Below, in pieces: positions 1 to 4,877 of a stretch of DNA of 7,075 bases (the first letter of the stretch is position 1; each line of letters starts with the position of its first letter). The stretch spans positions 1 through 7,075 of the forward strand of contig DEAP01000003.1 of the NCBI GenBank assembly GCA_002348225.1, read 5' to 3'. A program made the translations under genes and the position numbers. Below the pieces are notes generated by a model. It searched no databases. It saw only the letters and a program-made list of their open reading frames with translations, and was not told the origin of the DNA. Origin of the DNA: Dehalococcoidia bacterium UBA2979 (lineage in GTDB: Bacteria > Chloroflexota > Dehalococcoidia > UBA2979).

Positions 1-716
1 TGGGCGTCAAGCGTTTGGAACAGATGCGTGTCGGATTGGAGCCGATATTTGCTCTGACGGGCAACCGAATTGTCGATGGAACGAAACGAGGTTGGCCTGG
101 GACTCAGACCGTACACATTCCTAATCTGTATGCGAAAACCCGAGCGATCGACGAGGTGTCAATTGATCCTGTGCTTCTATCTATTGTTGAAGGAGTGCTT
201 GGTAAGTCTTTTCAGATGTCTGTCGCCGTCGCTATGTGTCCTGGGCCAGGCTGCGATAGACAAGGTCTGCATCAGGACGATAGCCACTATCCGATTCCTC
301 GGCCTCACCCACCGCTCGTAGCAAATACGCTTATTGCGCTGGATGATTTCACTGTTGAAAATGGTGCGACGATGCTTGTGCCCAGCAGCCACAAGTGGGA
401 ACGGAGTTTGAATCCTGATGAACCCACGATACAGATCGAAATGAAAGCGGGTTCTTTGTTAGTGTGGGATGGCGCGTTGTGGCATGCGGGTGGGGCCAAT
501 AAAACCTCGAACGAGATCCGACGTTCCGTTAATCTGAATTTCAATGTGTCCTGGTTGAGACAGCAAGAAAATCTCTATCTGGGTGTCCCTAGAAGCGTTA
601 TTTCCGAGATGCCAGATCTGCTGCAGCGACTTCTAGGCTATAACCGGGTCAATCATCTTTGTGGTGGCGTAGATTATCAGGACCCTCTCTCTTATTTCCG
701 CGAACATCCTGATTGA
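1..716 (+). CDS. Phytanoyl-CoA dioxygenase (PhyH) family protein, 5'-truncated
   Basis: Probable non-haem Fe(II)/2-oxoglutarate-dependent oxygenase, expected to be cytoplasmic. The frame is open to the left edge, so the true start probably lies outside the window; a TTG at 15 is the first possible start codon inside it. Counting residues from that TTG, the iron-binding H-x-D is H86/D88 in GLHQDD, the distal histidine is H157 in LWHAGG, and R169 or R170 in the following EIRRS segment is placed to bind the 2-oxoglutarate carboxylate. The family block NGATMLVPSSH (116-126) lies between them. The facial triad is complete, so hydroxylation is more likely than halogenation, where the Asp is lost. 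The substrate is unknown. The gene converges on another PhyH gene with 10 bases between stops, but the two proteins differ strongly outside the motifs and are not a recent duplication. Confidence 0.88.
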   Translation, partial: GVKRLEQMRVGLEPIFALTGNRIVDGTKRGWPGTQTVHIPNLYAKTRAIDEVSIDPVLLSIVEGVLGKSFQMSVAVAMCPGPGCDRQGLHQDDSHYPIPRPHPPLVANTLIALDDFTVENGATMLVPSSHKWERSLNPDEPTIQIEMKAGSLLVWDGALWHAGGANKTSNEIRRSVNLNFNVSWLRQQENLYLGVPRSVISEMPDLLQRLLGYNRVNHLCGGVDYQDPLSYFREHPD

Positions 717-753
717 AAGCTAGTGCCTAAGACATAATGATGTGACCTAGCTT
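717..753. repeat. Inverted repeat at the convergent dioxygenase junction
   Basis: AAGCTAG (717-723) and its exact complement CTAGCTT (747-753) flank a 23-base interval that itself holds a short ACAT/ATGT hairpin with a four-base loop (732-743). The repeat begins right after the plus-strand stop and covers the last codons of the minus-strand gene. It could be a weak bidirectional transcription end, but there is no T-run on either side and seven base pairs over a long loop may be chance. Confidence 0.25.
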
Positions 754-1536
754 GGCCACTGCATCTTTGTGCGCGGCTGTTTCTTTTTCGCCGAAGTCCT
801 GGTCGGGTTTTTCAAGTAATTGGAAGTGTCCGAAATCGTCCGTGCCCGAGACAAGAATTGCGGTATCTTCTCCTTTAGTCTGACGAACGTGAGTTGCACA
901 GTACCGCAGCACCATACCTATTCTGCGATCTTCAGATAAGTTTGGACCGCTTCCGTGGATGGTCCTGATGTGGTGAATAGACATCTGTCCGGAGTCCAGG
1001 GGTGCTGACCGGCAGGTCGTTTCGTCGATGGTTCTGTTAACCTCCTGTCCCCGACTCAGCAGATTGTTTTCTGCGAACGTGTTGGTATGTGTATATAGCT
1101 CTCCTAGATGGCTGCCCGGTACGAAGCTCATCGGCCCAGATTCTTCATGGGCGTCTGACAGTGCAAGCCAAACGGTCGCAACATCGTGTGGCTCTAGTCC
1201 CCAGTAGTTGGCATCCTGGTGGAAGCTTACGATTTTAGAATCCCGACTTTCTTTGATAAACCAGTTCGTGGACCACAACAGCACGTTTGGGCCAAGAACA
1301 CTGGTTATAGGATCGACTATCCTAGGGTTGGTTACTACATCCCAGGCCCATCTCTGCAGAAGATGAAGGTCGGCTCGAAAGGCAACCGCTTTTTCTATAC
1401 CACCAAAGCGCTTTTCGAATTCTTCAAATTCCTGTCTTAGTTTTTTTGTCTCGCTTTGATCATAAGCAGTTAAAGGAGATAGGTACCCGTCCTTTTGATA
1501 GTCCTCGAGCTGTTTTTCGGATAGTTGAAATGTCAT
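727..1536 (-). CDS. Phytanoyl-CoA dioxygenase (PhyH) family protein, complete
   Basis: Full-length 269-residue protein, within the usual PhyH size range, predicted to be a soluble Fe(II)/2-oxoglutarate oxygenase. The N-terminus (LSEKQLEDYQKDGYL, 5-19) is the typical opening helix and supports the ATG start. The iron ligands are H106 and D108 in SFHQDANYWGL and H194 in TIHGSGPN. R204 or R205 in EDRRIG is the likely 2-oxoglutarate-binding arginine. SGPMSFVPGSH (133-143) is the family's central block. All catalytic residues are present. No convincing Shine-Dalgarno sequence lies just before the ATG, unlike most genes here, so translation may be modest or initiated differently. It is divergent from the Gfo/Idh/MocA gene and may share its control region. 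The substrate is not identifiable; phytanoyl-CoA itself is not implied by family membership. Confidence 0.92.
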   Translation of the reverse strand: MTFQLSEKQLEDYQKDGYLSPLTAYDQSETKKLRQEFEEFEKRFGGIEKAVAFRADLHLLQRWAWDVVTNPRIVDPITSVLGPNVLLWSTNWFIKESRDSKIVSFHQDANYWGLEPHDVATVWLALSDAHEESGPMSFVPGSHLGELYTHTNTFAENNLLSRGQEVNRTIDETTCRSAPLDSGQMSIHHIRTIHGSGPNLSEDRRIGMVLRYCATHVRQTKGEDTAILVSGTDDFGHFQLLEKPDQDFGEKETAAHKDAVAKLGHIIMS

Positions 1537-1565
1537 GGAAGCAGTTCTATCGCTCTTTAGCCTGT

Positions 1566-1617
1566 TTGCCGAGCTTTGCGGTGTATCGAGTATACTAGCA
1601 TTGATCGGTTGGTATCC
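1566..1617. promoter_or_regulatory. Candidate divergent promoter region with a palindromic -10
   Basis: AGTATACT at 1589-1596 is a perfect 8-base palindrome, so TATACT (five of six matches to the sigma-70 -10 consensus) reads on both strands: plus at 1591-1596 and minus at 1594-1589. Possible -35 boxes are poor. On the plus strand TTGCCG (1566-1571) is 19 bases away; on the minus strand TTGGAT (near 1614-1619) is at a similar distance. Either start would give a leader of roughly 45-50 bases. The palindrome could equally be a regulator half-site. Position between two divergent genes is the main support. Confidence 0.35.
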
Positions 1618-1653
1618 AAGTACCCCAAGGGATATGTATAGGGAGACAAAGGC

Positions 1654-2637
1654 ATGATTAAATTTGGAACGATTAGTACGGCAAATATTACACCTAGAGC
1701 GTTAATAAATCCTTGCATAGACGAGCCGAAGGCACAGGTTATGTCTATCGCTGCCCGAAGTAAGGACCGTGCAGAAGAGTTTGCGAGGTGGCACGGTATT
1801 TCTCGAGTTTACGACTCCTATGAAGAGATTATAGCCGACGATGAAACTAATGCCTTTTATAACCCTCTGCCGATCTCTATGCATAAAGAATGGACAATAA
1901 AGGCTTTGCGCGCGGGAAAGCATGTGCTCTGTGAAAAATCCTTTGCGTCGAATGCACTAGAGGCTAAAGAGATGGAAGCCGCTGGCGCAGAGACCGGATT
2001 AGTACTAATGGACGCCTTTCATTATCGATATCATCCGGTCTTCATCCGAGCGAAAGAGATAATGGAAAGCGGAGAGATTGGTAAGGTGGAGCGTATCAAC
2101 GCGGCCTTTCATGTTCCCGTCTCGGATCCTGATAATATCCGCATGAATTACAACTTAGGCGGAGGCGTGACGATGGATATTGGCTGTTATCCAATATCGT
2201 GGGTCAGACATCTTGTGGGAGATGAGCCCTCCGTCACTTCGACAGAATTAGAAGTGGGGCCCCCAAATGTCGATACCTTCTTGGAAGCCGAGTTTGTATT
2301 TCCCTCTGGAATCGAGGCGAGAATCTCGGGCGACATGCGCTCCAGTGTTGCTTTTCGCATGGAGTTTGAGGTGATCGGTGAAGAGGGAAGGCTACACGTC
2401 CGAAATCCATTGATTCCTCAGATAGGTCATCTTATAGAAGTAACTCAGAAAGATACTAGCCGCCGTGAGACATGTGATAGGCGTCCAACTTACTCGTATC
2501 AGCTTGACGCTTTTATTGATGCGATTGACAACCAATCCTCTTTATTCACTGATGCGGCTGATGCGGTCAAACAGATGACTGTTATTGATCAGTGTTACGA
2601 GGCGGCAGGGCTTCCGAAGCGAGGACTGGAACTCTGA
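1654..2637 (+). CDS. Gfo/Idh/MocA family NAD(P)-dependent oxidoreductase
   Basis: A 327-residue cytoplasmic dehydrogenase with an N-terminal Rossmann domain (about 1-120) and a C-terminal alpha/beta substrate domain. The nucleotide-binding loop is GTISTANI (5-12), the GxxSTA variant seen in part of this family. PLPISMHKEW (71-80), the EK pair E94/K95 and MDAFHYRYHP (119-128) are family landmarks. GGGVTMDIGCYPI (169-181) carries the D175/Y179 positions. The pattern K95, Y179 and H77 resembles dimeric dihydrodiol dehydrogenase more than inositol dehydrogenase, where a His usually follows the Asp by four residues; this comparison is from memory. The common EKP is EKS here. GGGAG at 1641-1645 (read as GGGAG) is a ribosome-binding site eight bases before the ATG. 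The substrate is probably a sugar, cyclitol or diol. It is divergent from the complete PhyH gene, which hints at joint use. Confidence 0.9.
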   Translation: MIKFGTISTANITPRALINPCIDEPKAQVMSIAARSKDRAEEFARWHGISRVYDSYEEIIADDETNAFYNPLPISMHKEWTIKALRAGKHVLCEKSFASNALEAKEMEAAGAETGLVLMDAFHYRYHPVFIRAKEIMESGEIGKVERINAAFHVPVSDPDNIRMNYNLGGGVTMDIGCYPISWVRHLVGDEPSVTSTELEVGPPNVDTFLEAEFVFPSGIEARISGDMRSSVAFRMEFEVIGEEGRLHVRNPLIPQIGHLIEVTQKDTSRRETCDRRPTYSYQLDAFIDAIDNQSSLFTDAADAVKQMTVIDQCYEAAGLPKRGLEL

Positions 2638-2722
2638 TTCATGTTAAGGTGAAGTCAGACCATAGGTTGGATCGTTTGGGTTGAACCTGAGAGGAGAGCG
2701 TCTTTTTTCTTGAGGTTTGGAT

Positions 2723-2728
2723 AGGGAG
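2723..2728 (+). promoter_or_regulatory. Ribosome-binding site fixing a TTG start
   Basis: AGGGAG lies six bases before TTG at 2735. An in-frame TAG at 2729-2731 rules out any earlier start, and the first in-frame ATG (2855) would remove half of the first membrane helix. The TTG start is therefore well supported. Confidence 0.75.
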
Positions 2729-2734
2729 TAGGGC

Positions 2735-3310
2735 TTGCTTAATGAATGGTTGCTGAATTTCGCGCGTTGGCTTGATTCCTTTGCCTGGAGCACAGCGATT
2801 CACGAATCCTTTTATTTGTATGCGTGGATAGAGTCTACCCATGTTTTAGCGATTATGGTTTTCCTTGGAATGCTATTTATTATCGATCTTCGTATTTTGG
2901 GCCTTGCTTTCGCCCAGGTGCCTGCTGCGAGAATAGCAGAACGCCTGGACAAGCCTATGATGATCGGTTTTGCCGTCATGGTGATTACCGGCTTGCTGCT
3001 GTTTTTTGCGATTCCGGTTCGTTCCACTCAAAGTGTTTGGTTTCGCATAAAGGTGGTCTTGCTTATTGCAGCCGGGATTAATGCTTTTCTGTTTCGAAAC
3101 AAAATGAAAGAAGTGAGGCGTGATGGCAGAGAAGAAGTGGAACCTTCAAAACGCCTCAGACTGGGCGCTGGGACGTCCCTCTTTTTGTGGATGGGCGTAG
3201 TGATGACCGGCAGGGCTATTGCCTATGACTGGTTTGACTGCCACAAGGATCTCTCCTATGCCATGTATTGGGTTGCGGGATGCGTAGACGAAATGGCGCT
3301 GGTGGAGTAG
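2735..3310 (+). CDS. Four-helix membrane protein, DUF6644-like, with Cys-containing C-terminal tail
   Basis: A 191-residue integral inner-membrane protein of unknown function; DUF6644 is my assignment from memory. Helices are predicted at about 32-57, 75-95, 101-121 and 144-164. Key signatures are H36 in helix 1, then DLRILGL (51-57), that is H-x14-D-L-R-x-L-G-L, and W152-x-x-V-x-x-T-G-R160 in helix 4. Positive charges after helix 1 (R66, R70, K73) and after helix 3 (R121 to R132, K139, R140) put those loops in the cytoplasm, so both termini should face the periplasm. The tail after helix 4 (about 165-191) holds C169, H170 and C183 and is absent from the paralogue next door. The membrane histidine could bind haem or another cofactor, but this is speculation. 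It starts at TTG and is followed 10 bases later by its paralogue, so the two are surely co-transcribed. Confidence 0.85.
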   Translation: MLNEWLLNFARWLDSFAWSTAIHESFYLYAWIESTHVLAIMVFLGMLFIIDLRILGLAFAQVPAARIAERLDKPMMIGFAVMVITGLLLFFAIPVRSTQSVWFRIKVVLLIAAGINAFLFRNKMKEVRRDGREEVEPSKRLRLGAGTSLFLWMGVVMTGRAIAYDWFDCHKDLSYAMYWVAGCVDEMALVE

Positions 3311-3314
3311 AGGG
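3309..3314 (+). promoter_or_regulatory. Ribosome-binding site fixing a second TTG start
   Basis: AGAGGG overlaps the stop of the upstream gene and lies six bases before TTG at 3321. An in-frame TAG at 3315-3317 blocks earlier starts. The WLD near the resulting N-terminus (9-11) matches WLD at 12-14 of the paralogue, supporting this start over the ATG at 3372. Confidence 0.7.
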
Positions 3315-3320
3315 TAGCAA

Positions 3321-3797
3321 TTGGATCTGTTATTTATATTTGAATGGCTGGACACTTCGTTTCTGGCGGACATGTCAAAAGCGTATGGTGGAGTATTTGC
3401 TGTTGTTCAAATGGTTCATTTGGTATCGCTGGCGCTTCTAGGCGGCGCTGTTTTGATTACAGATTTGCGGCTTTTGGGTCTGGTGCTTCGTGATGTTCCA
3501 TCGGAAGTGGTTACAAGCAATATGGATCGATGGTTCAGCCTTGCTTTGATTATTATGGCTGTCAGTGGGGTATTCATGAGTTCCGCCGTAGCAATAAAGC
3601 TGTATTACAACGAAATGTTCTGGGCCAAAATGATTGGTCTGTCTGTAGGTGCTCTGTTTGTCTACTTTATAAAAAGACCGTTGTTGGCTCATCCTCACGA
3701 GACTATCAACGTTTGGGCTTTAAGATTACTTGCGATAAGTTCGATCGTGATTTGGTTTACTGTTGCCGCCTCAGGAAGGTGGATAGGTTTTTCTTAG
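3321..3797 (+). CDS. Four-helix membrane protein, DUF6644-like, paralogue of the preceding gene
   Basis: A 158-residue inner-membrane protein of unknown function. Helices are predicted at about 24-56, 70-92, 99-117 and 132-155. It shares with its neighbour H33 followed by DLRLLGL at 48-54 (the same 14-residue spacing), a conserved VP dipeptide soon after (59-60), and W145-x-x-V-x-x-S-G-R153 in helix 4. It ends five residues after that motif and lacks both the cysteine-bearing tail and the long basic loop of the neighbour. The pair is therefore an old tandem duplication with divergence rather than a recent copy. Two similar but unequal subunits encoded side by side suggest a heteromeric membrane complex; this is inference. 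It starts at TTG and is followed 10 bases later by a 49-residue membrane peptide gene. Confidence 0.83.
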   Translation: MDLLFIFEWLDTSFLADMSKAYGGVFAVVQMVHLVSLALLGGAVLITDLRLLGLVLRDVPSEVVTSNMDRWFSLALIIMAVSGVFMSSAVAIKLYYNEMFWAKMIGLSVGALFVYFIKRPLLAHPHETINVWALRLLAISSIVIWFTVAASGRWIGFS

Positions 3798-3800
3798 GGG
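3796..3800 (+). promoter_or_regulatory. Ribosome-binding site of the small membrane protein gene
   Basis: AGGGG overlaps the end of the preceding gene and lies seven bases before the ATG at 3808. It matches the spacing pattern of the two upstream genes and is the main evidence that the short reading frame is translated. Confidence 0.65.
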
Positions 3801-3807
3801 ACACTCA

Positions 3808-3957
3808 ATGAGTAAAACTCTTTTGGAGAGGCTAGCGATAGGCTTGTCCGTGCTCTTTATCGGAATCATTGCAATATTTTGGTTGACACAGGTTGGCGAC
3901 GTGATGGAAACCCTTTGCCTAGCCTATGGAGACTTTTGTTTTGATGAGCCTGAATAG
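3808..3957 (+). CDS. Small single-helix membrane protein, 49 residues
   Basis: A short gene starting with ATG and ending with TAG. It begins with a basic N-terminus (MSKTLLERLA), then one hydrophobic helix (about 10-27, ending near FW at 24-25), then an acidic tail with C37 and C44 (LCLAYGDFCFDEPE). Positive charges at the N-terminus predict N-in/C-out, so both cysteines would face the periplasm. I do not recognise the family. Evidence that it is real: a strong ribosome-binding site, a 10-base gap from the preceding gene identical to the gap before that gene, a coherent single-pass architecture, and no overlap with other genes. It is the last gene of the three-gene membrane operon and meets a minus-strand gene 19 bases later. 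A role as an accessory subunit of the two four-helix proteins is likely but inferred. Confidence 0.68.
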   Translation: MSKTLLERLAIGLSVLFIGIIAIFWLTQVGDVMETLCLAYGDFCFDEPE

Positions 3958-3976
3958 AGCCATCTTCAATTTGGAG

Positions 3977-4810
3977 TTAGGACAGCGTTCTTTGGAGGAA
4001 TTGTTTTAGGCGATTCCATGCGTCAATTGCTGGCTCTGTATTATTTTTAGGGTCGCGGTCAACGTAGAGCCAGAAGCCATGATTAACACCATCATAAATG
4101 TGAACGTCGTTTGGAATATCGGCAGCCCGGAGCGTCTCCACGAAATTTTCCACGTCAGTGATGGGGATTCCCCGATCGTTCTCTACAAAGGTGCCGTAGA
4201 ACTCATGATCTACGTGAGCAAGTTGTGCTGGGTCTGCGAGAAGTCGGCCATAAAAAATAGCAGTTGCGTCATGATGATCGCCTCCCAGTGCGTAGGTTAG
4301 AGCCACGCCGCCGCCATAGCACCAGCCGATGGTTGCGACTTTCCCGTTACTGCCGCCCTGATTTTTTACATAATTGACCGCGGCGTTTAGGTTATCTATC
4401 AGTGCGGCCGGTTCTGCAAGAGTCTCGCGAACCAATGCCATGTTCTCTTGTGGATTGGAACCGGTCCTTCCGCTGTAAAGGTCAACCGCAAGGGCGACGT
4501 AACCCTCGTCGGCGAAAGAGTCGGCCGTTTCTTTGACGCGCTGGACTAATCCATTCCATTCATGAATGAGTATGACCGACGGGTGAGGTCCCTCACCATC
4601 GGGCTTTGATAGGTATCCGACTGACGAAGGGTTAGCTGAGTAATACTGAACAGAATCGCCAGATAAGGGCCCAGCGTTTCCTACAATCGCATCTGGAAGC
4701 GTATCACTGTCTGCTTGGGCAGTGACCAGGGAAAATAGGACGAGTAAAAAGACAGCAAGAAAACTCTTCTGTGATCGTTTCGAGTCGCAAAGCATTAACT
4801 CAGAATTCAT
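3977..4810 (-). CDS. Exported dienelactone hydrolase family protein
   Basis: A 277-residue alpha/beta hydrolase with a signal peptide: basic KR at 11-12 and K15, hydrophobic core 17-29, and a probable signal peptidase I site after A33 (AQA|DS). The mature enzyme should be periplasmic. The dienelactone hydrolase triad is visible as C164 in GWCYGGG, D212 in FVENDRGI and H244 in NHGFW. The Cys-Asp spacing of 48 equals that of the Pseudomonas enzyme (C123/D171, from memory). E84 in HEWNG corresponds to the active-site glutamate of that family. It may hydrolyse a lactone or ester; the classical chloroaromatic pathway is not present here, so dienelactone itself is doubtful. AGAGGGGG (plus-strand 4817-4824) lies six bases before the chosen ATG and favours it over Met6. 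It lies 67 bases downstream of the ABC exporter genes on the same strand and may be read with them. Confidence 0.9.
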   Translation of the reverse strand: MNSELMLCDSKRSQKSFLAVFLLVLFSLVTAQADSDTLPDAIVGNAGPLSGDSVQYYSANPSSVGYLSKPDGEGPHPSVILIHEWNGLVQRVKETADSFADEGYVALAVDLYSGRTGSNPQENMALVRETLAEPAALIDNLNAAVNYVKNQGGSNGKVATIGWCYGGGVALTYALGGDHHDATAIFYGRLLADPAQLAHVDHEFYGTFVENDRGIPITDVENFVETLRAADIPNDVHIYDGVNHGFWLYVDRDPKNNTEPAIDAWNRLKQFLQRTLS

Positions 4811-4837
4811 GACATTCCCCCTCTTTGTTCCAGTTGA

Positions 4838-4866
4838 ATAATCACATGAAGTGAAGATCCTTTCTA
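4838..4866 (-). promoter_or_regulatory. Weak candidate promoter for the exported hydrolase
   Basis: On the minus strand, TAGAAA (plus 4861-4866, four of six matches) and GATTAT (plus 4838-4843, four of six) are separated by 17 bases. A TG one base upstream of the -10 makes it extended-like. It would start transcription between the ABC gene and the hydrolase. Read-through from the ABC genes is the alternative. Confidence 0.27.
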
Positions 4867-4877
4867 GAGAAAAAAGC

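Noticed and set aside
258..281. Idea that the PhyH genes are non-haem iron halogenases
   Set aside because: Both proteins keep the iron-binding Asp of H-x-D (D88 and D108), which halogenases of this fold replace with Ala or Gly.
1219..1440. Plus-strand reading frame of 73 codons inside the complete PhyH gene
   Set aside because: It lies wholly antisense to a protein with all family motifs, has no ribosome-binding site and shows no recognisable composition; it is a shadow frame.
2638..2734. Promoter for the three-gene membrane operon
   Set aside because: I found no hexamer pair with acceptable match and spacing; an AGGTT/AACCT repeat with a 15-base loop is too weak to name. Read-through from the preceding gene is possible.
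3967..4003. CAATT/AATTG inverted repeat near the convergent end of the small membrane gene and the hydrolase
   Set aside because: Five base pairs across a 27-base loop without a T-run is expected by chance.
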